A DNA stretch of 64,000 nt from positions 3,626,501 to 3,690,500 of the forward strand of contig NZ_CP089391.1 of the NCBI RefSeq assembly GCF_027594865.1. Reading direction: 5' to 3'. The stretch is from Bradyrhizobium xenonodulans. GTDB lineage: Bacteria > Pseudomonadota > Alphaproteobacteria > Rhizobiales > Xanthobacteraceae. This document shows positions 44,253 to 53,122 of this stretch, in pieces (within the stretch, counting starts at the first letter, position 1; each line of letters starts with the position of its first letter). The position numbers and the translations under genes were made by a program. The notes under the pieces were generated by a model that was not told the DNA's origin, searched no databases, and worked only from the letters and a program-made list of their open reading frames with translations.

Positions 44253-44714
44253 ATGATGAAACCGGATTCCTGCGCAACAAAAGCCCCTCTGACGGCCCTG
44301 ACGCCTCTTTACGGCACCCCGATCACACTCGATGAAGCGACGCGCGTGGCTGACGCTGCGCGCGCCGAAGCGGAACGTCACGGCTGGCCCATGGTGATCG
44401 CCATTACCGACAGCGGTGGCCATCTCGTGCTGTTGTACCGTCTCGATCAGGCGCAGCATGGCAGCGTGCTCGTCGCGCAGCAGAAGGCAAAGACCGCCGT
44501 CGATTTCAGGCGGCCGACGGGCGCGTTCGAATCCGCGCTGGCAGAGGGAGGCCTTCACTGGCGACTGCTGGGCATGACCAACCTCACTCCTCTGGAGGGC
44601 GGAGTTCCGATCCTCCGTGACGGCGGGGTCATCGGAGCGATCGGCGTCTCGGGCATGCAGTCGACCCAGGATGTGCAAGTCGCCGCATCAGGTCTTGCGG
44701 CTTTCCGAGCGTGA
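44253..44714 (+). CDS. GlcG/HbpS-family protein (possible haem-binding or cofactor-linked)
   Basis: A 153-residue protein of the GlcG/HbpS (DUF336) family: T-L-D-E-A-T-R-V-A-D-A-A-R-A-E-A-E-R-H-G-W-P-M-V-I-A-I-T-D-S-G-G-H-L, then A-K-T-A-V-D-F-R-R-P-T-G and G-V-I-G-A-I-G-V-S-G. Members in Streptomyces (HbpS) bind haem in redox sensing; most others, including GlcG-like, are uncharacterised. It lacks a signal peptide. The ATG at 44253 has GGAG six bases upstream. It is divergent from a LysR gene that probably controls it. Confidence 0.85.
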   Translation: MMKPDSCATKAPLTALTPLYGTPITLDEATRVADAARAEAERHGWPMVIAITDSGGHLVLLYRLDQAQHGSVLVAQQKAKTAVDFRRPTGAFESALAEGGLHWRLLGMTNLTPLEGGVPILRDGGVIGAIGVSGMQSTQDVQVAASGLAAFRA

Positions 44715-44850
44715 CGGCTCGATGCCGGCCGCGGCGCGGAACGGCAGCTCCGCGCGCCCGGCAGCGGCGGAATCCGTACCCCGCCGGGCTTCCCCTGACA
44801 GCCCGCATGGCCTATGACGCTGCAACGCAAAATTCCCCCGAAAAGACCTC

Positions 44851-46473
44851 ATGATCCGCCTCGACAACGTCAGCAAGCAAGCCGGCCACCAGATCCTGTT
44901 CATCGAAGCCTCCGCCGCCCTCAACAAGGGCGAGAAGATCGGCCTCGTCGGCCCCAATGGTGCCGGAAAGACCACCCTGTTCCGGATGATCGCCGGCGAG
45001 GAACTGCCCGACGAAGGGCAGGTCTCGACCGATCGCGGCATCACCATCGGCTATTTCAACCAGGACGTCGGCGAAATGTCCGGCCGCAGTGCCGTGGCCG
45101 AGGTGATGAATGGCGCAGGTCCCGTCAGCGAGGTCGCGGCCGAGTTGCACGAGCTCGAGGTCGCGATGGCCGACCCTGACAAGGCCGACCAGATGGACGA
45201 GATCATCGCGCGCTATGGCGAGGTGCAGCACGCGTTCGAGGAGCTCGACGGCTATGCGCTCGACGGCCGCGCGCGCGAGGCGCTGTCCGGCCTCGGCTTC
45301 AGCCAGGAGATGATGGACGGCGACGTCGGCAAACTCTCGGGCGGCTGGAAGATGCGCGTGGCGCTCGCCCGTATTCTCTTGATGCGTCCCGATGTCATGC
45401 TGCTCGACGAGCCGAGCAACCATCTCGATCTCGAAAGCCTGATCTGGCTCGAGAAGTTCTTGCACGATTACGAAGGCACGCTGCTGATGACCTCGCATGA
45501 CCGCGAGTTCATCAACCGCGTGATCTCCAAGGTGATCGAGATCGATAGCGGCTCGCTCACGACCTACAGCGGCGATTACGAGTTCTACGAGCAACAGCGC
45601 GCGCAGAACGAGAAGCAGCAGCAGGCGCAGTTCGAGCGTCAGCAGGCCATGCTCGCCAAGGAGATCAAGTTCATCGAGCGCTTCAAGGCGCGGGCCTCGC
45701 ACGCGGCCCAGGTGCAGAGCCGGGTCAAGAAGCTCGACAAGATCGAGCGCGTCGAGCCGCCGCGCCGCCGCCAGACCGTCGCGTTCGACTTCCCGCCGGC
45801 GCCGCGCTCGGGCGAAGACGTCGTGGCGCTCAAGAATGTCTACAAGGGCTATGGCAGCAAGCGGATCTATGACGGCCTCGATTTCATGATCCGCCGCCGG
45901 GAGCGCTGGTGCGTGATGGGCGTCAACGGCGCCGGCAAGTCGACGCTGCTCAAGCTCATTGCCGGTGCGAGCGAGCCGGACGAGGGCACGGTGTCGGTCG
46001 GCGGCAGCGTCAAGATGGGCTATTTCGCCCAGCATGCGATGGATCTGCTCGACGGCGAGCGCACCGTGTTCCAGTCGCTGGAGGACCAGTTTCCGACCGC
46101 GGGGCAGGGCTCCTTGCGCGCACTCGCCGGCTGCTTCGGCTTCTCCGGCGACGACGTCGAGAAGCGCTGCCGGGTGCTGTCAGGCGGCGAGAAGGCGCGC
46201 CTCGTGATGGCGAAGATGCTGTTCGACCCGCCGAACTTCCTGGTGCTGGACGAGCCGACCAACCATCTCGACCTCGCCACCAAGGAAATGCTGATCACGG
46301 CACTGGCGGATTTCGAAGGCACCATGCTGTTCGTCTCGCATGACCGCCACTTCCTGGCGACGCTGTCGAACCGCGTGCTGGAGCTGACGCCGGAGGGCAT
46401 CCACCAGTTCGGCGGCGGCTACACGGAATATGTCGCGCGGACCGGGCAGGAGGCGCCGGGGCTGCGGAGCTAG
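44851..46473 (+). CDS. ABC-F ATPase (YbiT/EttA-like)
   Basis: Soluble tandem ATPase that acts on the ribosome rather than in transport. Two ABC cassettes are present: Walker A G-P-N-G-A-G-K-T-T at about residue 34 and G-V-N-G-A-G-K-S-T at about 356; signatures L-S-G-G-W-K-M-R and L-S-G-G-E-K-A-R; Walker B L-L-D-E-P-S-N-H-L-D and L-V-L-D-E-P-T-N-H-L-D. The ABC-F linker between them (R-A-Q-N-E-K-Q-Q-Q-A-Q-F) is charged. The stop TAG overlaps the convergent phosphodiesterase stop in a CTAG. Confidence 0.94.
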   Translation: MIRLDNVSKQAGHQILFIEASAALNKGEKIGLVGPNGAGKTTLFRMIAGEELPDEGQVSTDRGITIGYFNQDVGEMSGRSAVAEVMNGAGPVSEVAAELHELEVAMADPDKADQMDEIIARYGEVQHAFEELDGYALDGRAREALSGLGFSQEMMDGDVGKLSGGWKMRVALARILLMRPDVMLLDEPSNHLDLESLIWLEKFLHDYEGTLLMTSHDREFINRVISKVIEIDSGSLTTYSGDYEFYEQQRAQNEKQQQAQFERQQAMLAKEIKFIERFKARASHAAQVQSRVKKLDKIERVEPPRRRQTVAFDFPPAPRSGEDVVALKNVYKGYGSKRIYDGLDFMIRRRERWCVMGVNGAGKSTLLKLIAGASEPDEGTVSVGGSVKMGYFAQHAMDLLDGERTVFQSLEDQFPTAGQGSLRALAGCFGFSGDDVEKRCRVLSGGEKARLVMAKMLFDPPNFLVLDEPTNHLDLATKEMLITALADFEGTMLFVSHDRHFLATLSNRVLELTPEGIHQFGGGYTEYVARTGQEAPGLRS

Positions 46474-47444
46474 TTCTTGCTCTCGGTGGCGATGGCCGCG
46501 ATCTCGTTGGTCCAGATCCCGCCGGAGTAGCCCCGCGGGAGCCGCGCGAACAATTCGGACGTGTCGATGCCGGTGGAGAATTCGCCGCCGCTGTAGGGGC
46601 CGAGCACGAACACCGCGCTGTTGGCGTCGGCCATGCGATTGAGGAAGCGGTCGGGCCAGCCCCATAACCAAGGGGCGGCGTTGATCGGCACCAGCACCAT
46701 CGCGTTGCGGCACGAGGCTGGCACCAGGCCGGTCCAGCCATAGCCGATATAGCGGATCAGACAGCTTCGGATCGCCGCGCGCGATGTCGTGCGGACGTCC
46801 GGCGTGAGACGGCGGATCGCGTCGATCGGCTCGTCACCACCATAGACCATGATCATCCGACGTCGCTCGGCCGGCAGCGCGGTCAGCACGGCGGCGAGCT
46901 TTTCGCCTTCGTTCGCGTCGCGGCTCTTCACGTTGATGAGGAGTTGCCTGTCGGGGAAGGCGGCGAACACCTCGGACAGCGTCGGCATCATCCCGATGCC
47001 CTTGCCGCGAAACGGGAAGGTCTTGCCGCCGTCGGCGGTATAGCCGTAGCCGATGTCGAGCATCTTCAGCTTCGCCATGCTCTGCTCGCGCGTGACGCCC
47101 TGGCCGTCGGTCCGGCAGTCGACGGTCCAGTCGTGGAATACGACGAACTCGCCATCGGTCGTCGGGTGCACGTCGAGCTCGACGATATCGGCGCCGGCCT
47201 CGAAGCCGGCGCGCATCGAGCGGAGGGTGTTCTCGAGATAATCGTGCGTCGGCGGCAGCATCCGCGCGGCGGTGCAGGTATCGTTCTTCACATCGCGCTC
47301 ATCGAAGCGTTGCGCGATGCCGCGATGGGCCAGCAACACCGGCTTGCCGTCGCGATGCGGTGCCAACAGGCTCGTGTTGTTGAGATAGATGCCCACGGCG
47401 ACGGAAAGGATGGTCGCTGTCGCGAATCTGAGTGCTTTGCCCAC
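46470..47444 (-). CDS. Glycerophosphodiester phosphodiesterase-like protein
   Basis: A 324-residue GDPD/TIM-barrel enzyme. An N-terminal hydrophobic segment (L-R-F-A-T-A-T-I-L-S-V-A-V-G-I) suggests export or a membrane anchor. The motif L-L-A-H-R-G-I-A-Q-R is followed by E-N-T, G-A-D-I-V-E-L-D-V-H and V-V-F-H-D-W-T, giving the catalytic His pair and metal Glu/Asp. It would cleave glycerophosphodiesters to glycerol-3-phosphate. It converges on the ABC-F gene, sharing the CTAG stop overlap. Confidence 0.9.
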   Translation of the reverse strand: MGKALRFATATILSVAVGIYLNNTSLLAPHRDGKPVLLAHRGIAQRFDERDVKNDTCTAARMLPPTHDYLENTLRSMRAGFEAGADIVELDVHPTTDGEFVVFHDWTVDCRTDGQGVTREQSMAKLKMLDIGYGYTADGGKTFPFRGKGIGMMPTLSEVFAAFPDRQLLINVKSRDANEGEKLAAVLTALPAERRRMIMVYGGDEPIDAIRRLTPDVRTTSRAAIRSCLIRYIGYGWTGLVPASCRNAMVLVPINAAPWLWGWPDRFLNRMADANSAVFVLGPYSGGEFSTGIDTSELFARLPRGYSGGIWTNEIAAIATESKN

Positions 47445-47580
47445 CAGTTATTTCCCATTCCGTGATCAGCGTCGGAGATGTTTGAGGTCGATTTGCGGCG
47501 TGAAACGGTCACGGCCGCGCAAGCCTCGCGCAACCCTCGCGGGCGATTGTCCGCGCGGGGCGAGGGCTGCGGAACCGGGC

Positions 47581-48357
47581 ATGATCACCAAATTGAGGCA
47601 AGTTTCCACGGCGCCTTTGCCGTGCAAGATTTGCGGCGGGGAGTCCGCCCTGTTTGGCGTGGTCGATTTCGCCAAGCATTGCAGCGAAGCGCGCGTCAGG
47701 CGGTTTCCGCTGACGGGAGCGCCGGTCTATTACCACCGCTGCCAGCTTTGCGGATTCCTGTGTACCGACGCCTTTGACGATTGGAGCGAGGCGAACTTCA
47801 AGACCGAGATCTACAACGACGGGTATGTCGAGGTCGATCCCGACTACAAGGAGGTTCGACCGATCGGCAATGCGAGACTGGTGCAGGATCTTTTTGGAGC
47901 GCGGAAGGCCGAGCTGCGCGTGCTCGACTATGGCGGCGGCGACGGCCTGCTGAGCACGACGTTGCGCGGCTCCGGCTTCCTCGAGGCGCAGACCTTCGAT
48001 CCCTTCGTCGCCGACTTCGCGGAGCGGCCGCAGGAGAAATTCGACATCGTCACCTGCTTCGAGACGCTGGAGCATATGCCCGATCCGATGGCGGGCATCG
48101 GCTCGATCGTATCCAGCACGAAGGAGACCGGGCTCGTGCTGTTCTCCACGCTGCTGCAGCCGCCCGATTTCGAGCTGCACGGCGTCAATTGGTGGTATGT
48201 CGGCCCGCGCAACGGCCACGTTTCGATCTTCAGCCGCACAGCGCTCGTCCGCGCCTGGCAGCACTACGGCTATCAGACCGCCTCCTTCAACGACAACCTG
48301 CACATGGCTTTCCGCGCGTTGCCCGAATTTGCCCGGCACCTGCTGAAGCAGGCATGA
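47581..48357 (+). CDS. Class I SAM-dependent methyltransferase with N-terminal zinc-finger-like motif
   Basis: A 258-residue protein. The N-terminus has two C-x2-C pairs (P-C-K-I-C-G and R-C-Q-L-C-G) as in methyltransferases acting on sugars (the C-methyltransferase-type N-terminal domain). The SAM loop is L-R-V-L-D-Y-G-G-G-D-G, followed by F-D-I-V-T-C-F-E-T-L-E-H-M. The substrate is unknown; polysaccharide sugar methylation is a plausible guess. The ATG at 47581 is chosen as the first Met before the Cys motif; the frame is open upstream to about 47389. Confidence 0.82.
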   Translation: MITKLRQVSTAPLPCKICGGESALFGVVDFAKHCSEARVRRFPLTGAPVYYHRCQLCGFLCTDAFDDWSEANFKTEIYNDGYVEVDPDYKEVRPIGNARLVQDLFGARKAELRVLDYGGGDGLLSTTLRGSGFLEAQTFDPFVADFAERPQEKFDIVTCFETLEHMPDPMAGIGSIVSSTKETGLVLFSTLLQPPDFELHGVNWWYVGPRNGHVSIFSRTALVRAWQHYGYQTASFNDNLHMAFRALPEFARHLLKQA

Positions 48358-48412
48358 CGGACATCCGACGCGCCGATCCCGCCGAGAGCCCGGCGAGACT
48401 CTTGCGGCCGCA

Positions 48413-48442
48413 CGGCATAGGCGCTGGTGTGCGCCTATGCCG
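48413..48442. terminator. 12-bp hairpin between convergent genes
   Basis: CGGCATAGGCGC / GCGCCTATGCCG with a six-base loop (48413-48424 and 48431-48442) is a perfect stem in the 114-base spacer between the methyltransferase and the alkaline-phosphatase-like gene. There is no T-run, so it may be a factor-dependent end or a small repeat element. Confidence 0.5.
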
Positions 48443-48471
48443 CCGTTGGGGTGGCGAGCGACCTTCCGCCG

Positions 48472-50685
48472 CTACCGCAGGATCTCGCGCAGCACCTCGC
48501 CATCGACCTGGTGCGGCCTGACGCCCAGGATCTGCATGATGGTCGGGGCCACGTCGACATTGCGCATGCGCCGGATCGTCGTGTTGTTGCGGATCTGCGG
48601 GCCGGCGGCGATGAAGGTCGCGCTCATCACCGGCAGCCTGGGATCGTGGCCGTGGGCGCCGTAGAAATTCGGCATCGACAGCGTGGTCGTCGCCGCGTTG
48701 AACGCCGCATCGCCGAGCCGGGCGATGCCGGGGTTCTGGATGCCGTCGAAATTGTAGCCGGGCGCCATCAGCGCGAACACGTCGCCAAAATCCTGGCCGA
48801 TGGTCTTGCTGGTGCACTGCCCGAGTCCGGCCTCGCATTGGAGCGGGCGGGTCTCGACCACCGTGAAGAGCCGCCCGCCTTCGAGCGAGCCGTTGAATTT
48901 CGGGTTCGGGTCGACCGCATTCTTCACGGCGTCGGTGATCTGCGTCACCAGAGCCTGGTAGGTCGCAGGATCGACGGTGCCACCCTGTTCGCGTTGCTGG
49001 AGGTTGACGTAGATGTTGACCGCCGGACCCGAGGTGCGGATCGCGACCTTGGTGGTGTCGATGCCGGCGTTCTTCAGGATGTTGGTCATGCTGACCGAGG
49101 TGTGGAACGGCGCAAAACCGTGGTCCGACACGACGATGACGTTGCTGTCCGGCCCCGCCGCCTCAGTGATCTGCTTCACCGCCTTGTCCGCGGTCTGGTA
49201 GGCGAAGCGGATGTAGGATTTGTAGCGGGCGACCTTGGCAGGGTCCTGGCCGGCGCCGATCGAGTTCGGGTCCTTCGGATTGGTGCCCTGGCGCGGGTCG
49301 GTGAGCAGGAACTGGTGCTCGGAGCCGTCGGGCTGCTCGATATAGACCATCACGAGGTCGGCGTCGGGATGGTTCTTGATCGCGCGCTCGCCGATGTCCG
49401 CCTGGTAGCGCACGAAGGTCTTGACCATGTCCTCGTACATCGCCTCGATCTCGATGTCGGGGAAATTGGTGAAGCCCGGGCTGAGCCGCTCCGGAATGCG
49501 GAAATCGGCCTGCGGACGCCAGAAGCCGATGCTGTTGTTGATGTCGTCGACGTCGGCCAGCACCGGCGCGTTGCGCGGAATGAAGTTGGCGCCGTAACGG
49601 GCGAAGCGCACCACCGACAAATCAGGCGCGAGCTGCGAGACGAAGTACGCAGCGCCAACCTTCGCCCCGCTGCCGTCGAAGAAGAACGGCGCGTTCTCGC
49701 CGCCGAATTTGACATAGGCCGGTCCCGTCGACGGCGGCGCGAACGGTCCTGCCGTAATGCCGCGCGTGGCGTCGAAGAAGACCAGGGTGTCGTAGTTCAC
49801 CTTGTTGTCGTTGGTGGTGTCGAGCGCCGCAACGCGGATCGCATATTTGAGGTCGAGCGTTGCCGCGCTGGTGCAAGTTGAGGTCGAGGCTGACGCGCAC
49901 GAGAACGTCTCGATCGGTGTCGCTGTCGCCAGCACCGGGCTGAACGAGAAGCGGCCGGCCGACTGGAGCGCCGTGGCCACCGCCGGATCGGCGGTGAAGT
50001 CGCTCTGGGTGAGCGTAAAACCCTGGGCACCGAGGCCGCCGAATGCGCCGAACGGCACGGTGTAGTCGGTGACGCGGATCGGCTGGGCCGGTTGCACCAC
50101 CGTGCCGTTGATCGAGATGTCGGCGCCGTCGCCGCCTGGCCACGTCGCGGTGACCACCTTCTTGCCCTGCTGGCGCAGCTGCACCCAGAGCGGCGAGGCC
50201 GTCGGGTGCGGCGAAGGTCCGAGCGGGCTCTCGCGATAGCCGCCGATCGGCGCCGCGAAACCGCTGAGGCTCGACGTGACAGGCCCGACGATCGCCTGGA
50301 AGGTGTTGGAGGGAATGTCGTTGTGGACGGCGGTCGAGCCGGTGGCGATCTCGATATGCGAGACCGCGGTGAGCGACGGTGAGGCCGTGATGTTCTGCAC
50401 TGCCACCGCGCCATGGCGGCTCAGTCGCGCCAGGCCGCCATCGCGCGGCAGCACGCCTTCGTCGATGAATTGCTGGATGAAATCGGGCTTTGCACCGTCG
50501 AGCGAGATCAGGACCACCGGCGGCGACCGGTGTCCGTGATGGCCGTGACCGTGACCACGGAAATCGCCGGAATCGCGGCCGCGACCGTTGTCATCCTGAT
50601 CGGCGTGGACGGGCGCTGCTGCACCGACCAGCGTTGCTGCGAGCGATACCGACGATATGAGGGAGAAGAGCCTTTTCTTGTCCAC
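48472..50685 (-). CDS. Exported alkaline phosphatase/phosphodiesterase-like protein
   Basis: A 737-residue protein of the alkaline phosphatase/nucleotide pyrophosphatase superfamily. A signal peptide (K-K-R-L-F-S-L-I-S-S-V-S-L-A-A-T-L-V, cleavage near V-H-A-D) is followed by a His- and Gly-rich segment (G-H-G-H-G-H-H-G-H-R). Then L-I-S-L-D-G-A-K-P-D begins the metallo-phosphatase domain, with I-V-V-S-D-H-G-F-A-P and a late G-A-H-G-H-D-P. The metal ligands needed are mostly visible. GTG at 50685 is taken as start. The His stretch could bind zinc or other metals. Confidence 0.85.
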   Translation of the reverse strand: MDKKRLFSLISSVSLAATLVGAAAPVHADQDDNGRGRDSGDFRGHGHGHHGHRSPPVVLISLDGAKPDFIQQFIDEGVLPRDGGLARLSRHGAVAVQNITASPSLTAVSHIEIATGSTAVHNDIPSNTFQAIVGPVTSSLSGFAAPIGGYRESPLGPSPHPTASPLWVQLRQQGKKVVTATWPGGDGADISINGTVVQPAQPIRVTDYTVPFGAFGGLGAQGFTLTQSDFTADPAVATALQSAGRFSFSPVLATATPIETFSCASASTSTCTSAATLDLKYAIRVAALDTTNDNKVNYDTLVFFDATRGITAGPFAPPSTGPAYVKFGGENAPFFFDGSGAKVGAAYFVSQLAPDLSVVRFARYGANFIPRNAPVLADVDDINNSIGFWRPQADFRIPERLSPGFTNFPDIEIEAMYEDMVKTFVRYQADIGERAIKNHPDADLVMVYIEQPDGSEHQFLLTDPRQGTNPKDPNSIGAGQDPAKVARYKSYIRFAYQTADKAVKQITEAAGPDSNVIVVSDHGFAPFHTSVSMTNILKNAGIDTTKVAIRTSGPAVNIYVNLQQREQGGTVDPATYQALVTQITDAVKNAVDPNPKFNGSLEGGRLFTVVETRPLQCEAGLGQCTSKTIGQDFGDVFALMAPGYNFDGIQNPGIARLGDAAFNAATTTLSMPNFYGAHGHDPRLPVMSATFIAAGPQIRNNTTIRRMRNVDVAPTIMQILGVRPHQVDGEVLREILR

Positions 50686-50944
50686 GTGCTGCCCCGTGAT
50701 TTTTCTTGCTGCACAATCAGTGCGCGCTTCATTTGAAATGACACGTGGAGTATCGAGCACGGCCGACGACGCGCGTATGACGCCTGAGCGACGCATGCGC
50801 GTCGTTGCGTGAATGCTGTCGCGAGAGTCCAACCGATCTCTCCGTCACGCCGGCGATGGGAACTCGTCGGCGCAGGCCTGCGCCCGTGCGGCTTGAACGC
50901 TGCGAACTCGTTCGCTACGCTTGAGAAAATCAGGGGGAGGGCGC

Positions 50945-51820
50945 GTGAAGCAGCTCAGGGTCGGCGACATCACCGTCGACGCGGTGATCGAGCGGGAGGG
51001 GCCGTGGCGGCGGCCGCAAGATTTTTTTCCGGCTTATGACGACAGCGTATTCAAGCGGCATCTACCGACCATGGAGCCGGAGGTGTTCGACGCCGCGCGC
51101 GGCATGATGGTGATCACCTATCAGACCTTCGTGGTGCGGACGCCGCGTTACACCATTCTGGTGGACACCTGCACCGGCGAGGACAAGGGCCACCCGCCGC
51201 CGTTCGATTTCCCGGGCAAGGCGCGCTGGCGCAACGAATTGTTCGCGCTCGGCATCGGCTTCGGCGAGATCGACTACGTGTTCTGCACGCATCTGCATAT
51301 CGACCACACCGGCTGGAACACGACCCAGCGCGACGGACGCTGGGTACCGACGTTTCCGAACGCGAAATACGTCTTCCACAAGGGTGAGTATGCGGCCTGG
51401 GAGGCCGAGCATGCCAAAGGCAACAATCCACCCGGCACGGTGTTTCGCGACAATTGTCTGCCGATCGTCGAAGCCGGGCAGGCGCTGCTGGTGGATGACG
51501 ACTACGCGCTCGATGACACCGTCACGCTGACGCCGACGCCGGGGCACTCGCCGTGTCATTGCTGCGTGAACATTTTTTCGAAAGGGCAGCGCGCTGTGGT
51601 CGCCGGCGACCTCATGCATCACCAGATCCAGTGCCGCGAGCCGGACTGGTCGGCGAGGCCGGATTGGGACGCAAAACAATCCGCGGTGTCGCGGCGAAAA
51701 TTCTTCGCCTCGGTTGCGGACACGGACACGCTGATCCTGCCGGTACATTTTCCGGCGCCGACGGCCGGATGGATCAGGCCGCTGGATGGGGCGTTTGATT
51801 ATCGGTTCAAACGGGAGTGA
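50945..51820 (+). CDS. Metallo-beta-lactamase-fold hydrolase
   Basis: A 291-residue MBL-fold enzyme, without signal peptide. The metal-binding H-L-H-I-D-H is at about residues 118-123, P-G-H-S-P-C-H supplies the next His, V-A-G-D-L-M-H the bridging Asp, and L-P-V-H-F-P the final His. Substrates of such proteins include lactones, thioesters and quinolones; nothing here tells which. The start is GTG 50945 with GGGGGAGG upstream. A perfect hairpin follows the gene. Confidence 0.87.
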   Translation: MKQLRVGDITVDAVIEREGPWRRPQDFFPAYDDSVFKRHLPTMEPEVFDAARGMMVITYQTFVVRTPRYTILVDTCTGEDKGHPPPFDFPGKARWRNELFALGIGFGEIDYVFCTHLHIDHTGWNTTQRDGRWVPTFPNAKYVFHKGEYAAWEAEHAKGNNPPGTVFRDNCLPIVEAGQALLVDDDYALDDTVTLTPTPGHSPCHCCVNIFSKGQRAVVAGDLMHHQIQCREPDWSARPDWDAKQSAVSRRKFFASVADTDTLILPVHFPAPTAGWIRPLDGAFDYRFKRE

Positions 51821-51833
51821 GGTGCTGTCTTCA

Positions 51834-51857
51834 CCTCGCCCCGCAAGCGGGGCGAGG
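51834..51857. repeat. Perfect palindromic repeat CCTCGCCCCGC-AA-GCGGGGCGAGG
   Basis: 11-bp perfect stem with a two-base loop, 13 bases after the stop of the MBL-fold gene. This is the short form of the palindromic element seen at 6376 and probably also ends both convergent transcripts. Confidence 0.8.
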
Positions 51858-51878
51858 GAGGAGAGGAATCGCAGCGCC

Positions 51879-52127
51879 TTACGCGCCCATCTCGCACTTC
51901 TTCATAAAGCTGTTCTTGGCGGCACCGGCGAGCGGCTTGCCGTCGGCGCTGACGGCCTTGGGCATGCAGGCGTCGGCCTTGCACTTCTTCATGAACGAGG
52001 TCTTGGCGGCGCCGGCCAGCGGCTTGCCGTCCTTGCCGACCGCCTTGCTCTCGCAGGTGTCCTCCGCGAAGGCCAAACCGGCTGCAAAGGTGGCAACGAT
52101 CGCAGCGAGGAAAATCCGCTTCATCAT
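51879..52127 (-). CDS. PsiF-repeat exported protein, 82 aa
   Basis: A small exported protein with a signal peptide (M-M-K-R-I-F-L-A-A-I-V-A-T-F-A-A-G-L-A-F-A) and two PsiF-type repeats of about 22 residues: C-E-S-K-A-V-G-K-D-G-K-P-L-A-G-A-A-K-T-S-F-M-K-K-C and its neighbour with M-P-K-A-V-S-A-D-G-K-P-L. Each repeat keeps the K-P-L-A-G-A-A-K-x-S-F-M-K-K-C core. In E. coli PsiF is phosphate-starvation inducible; the role is unknown. AGGGAG lies six bases before the first ATG. Confidence 0.9.
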   Translation of the reverse strand: MMKRIFLAAIVATFAAGLAFAEDTCESKAVGKDGKPLAGAAKTSFMKKCKADACMPKAVSADGKPLAGAAKNSFMKKCEMGA

Positions 52128-52220
52128 GGGTGTCTCCCTAAACCAAAAAGATGGCGCGTGAATTGGAGACTGGAATCGTGGCGCAATCAAGCAGGATCGG
52201 CGCCGACGTGTCTTCGCGGT

Positions 52221-53081
52221 TCAATTTTTCCAGCGGTCGAGGGTGGCAACGGCCTTGACGAGCACGTCGTTCATCGCCGCCTGATTCCCGGGCGTGGACT
52301 GCCGCCGGGACGAGGGCTCGTCGAAGCCGTGGGTTGCCCCACGATAGACGGTGACGTCGATCGGGCTTCCGGCCTGCCGTGAGCGGTCGGCGAATTGCTG
52401 GCAGGTCTGCGGCGAGACCTCTTCGTCGTCGGCGCCGAGAAACATCGCGATTGGTGCGGCGCTGGAGATGATCGGCGCCACCAGTGCTTTCCGTCCGCAG
52501 CCCGGATAGAACGCGAGGGCGCCGCGATAACCGGCTGTCTTGTCGCCCTGCCGGATCATCACGTTCAGTGCGGTGCTGCCGCCATTGGACCAGCCCTGGA
52601 GAAAGGCCCGGCTTCCGATCACGTCGCCGCGTCCGCGCAGGTAAGCGAGCGCGCCCTCGGCATCGAGCGGGCGCACGGTCAGCTCATTGACATCGGCACG
52701 GTCAGGATCGTCATGGGTGTAGCGGCCGAAGCCGTGCGCCTTGCCGCGTGAGCCAAAACTGTCCGGAAGCAACGCCACGTAACCGTGCGCCGACCAATAT
52801 TCGCCCCACATCCTGTGGCGCCTGGACAGGGTGGCGGCGCTGCAGGGCGAGGCGATACCGGCGCCGACCGACGTGCAGTCGGAACTGTCGTTGCTGGAGT
52901 AGGGACCGCCGCGGCCGTGCAGCATGACGACTGCAGGCCAGGGGCCCGGCGTCGTTGGCTGGAACAGGTACCCGACGAGCGCGGTGCGGTCGTCGGCGCT
53001 GCGAAAATACACCGTCTGCGGCGCGGCGGAGACGGCCGCGACCGGCAGCAGCGAGGCGATGAGGCCGATGAACAGACGCAT
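52221..53081 (-). CDS. Exported dienelactone-hydrolase-like enzyme
   Basis: A 286-residue alpha/beta hydrolase with a signal peptide (M-R-L-F-I-G-L-I-A-S-L-L-P-V-A-A-V-S-A-A). Features: V-V-M-L-H-G-R-G-G-P-Y (oxyanion region), L-P-D-S-F-G-S-R-G, Q-G-W-S-N-G-G-S (Ser nucleophile elbow G-x-S-x-G), G-A-D-D-E-E (Asp) and R-G-A-T-H-G-F-D (His). It is like the dienelactone hydrolase family but exported; the substrate is unknown. It lies 41 bases downstream of another hydrolase gene on the same strand. Confidence 0.85.
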   Translation of the reverse strand: MRLFIGLIASLLPVAAVSAAPQTVYFRSADDRTALVGYLFQPTTPGPWPAVVMLHGRGGPYSSNDSSDCTSVGAGIASPCSAATLSRRHRMWGEYWSAHGYVALLPDSFGSRGKAHGFGRYTHDDPDRADVNELTVRPLDAEGALAYLRGRGDVIGSRAFLQGWSNGGSTALNVMIRQGDKTAGYRGALAFYPGCGRKALVAPIISSAAPIAMFLGADDEEVSPQTCQQFADRSRQAGSPIDVTVYRGATHGFDEPSSRRQSTPGNQAAMNDVLVKAVATLDRWKN

Positions 53082-53122
53082 GAGATGAGCTGGCAATTCG
53101 GTCGAGCCTGATCGCAACGTGA

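Noticed and set aside
43263..44678. A 471-residue form of the LysR regulator
   Set aside because: The extra N-terminal part is antisense to the GlcG/HbpS-like gene and has no coding character; the LysR fold begins at about 44150.
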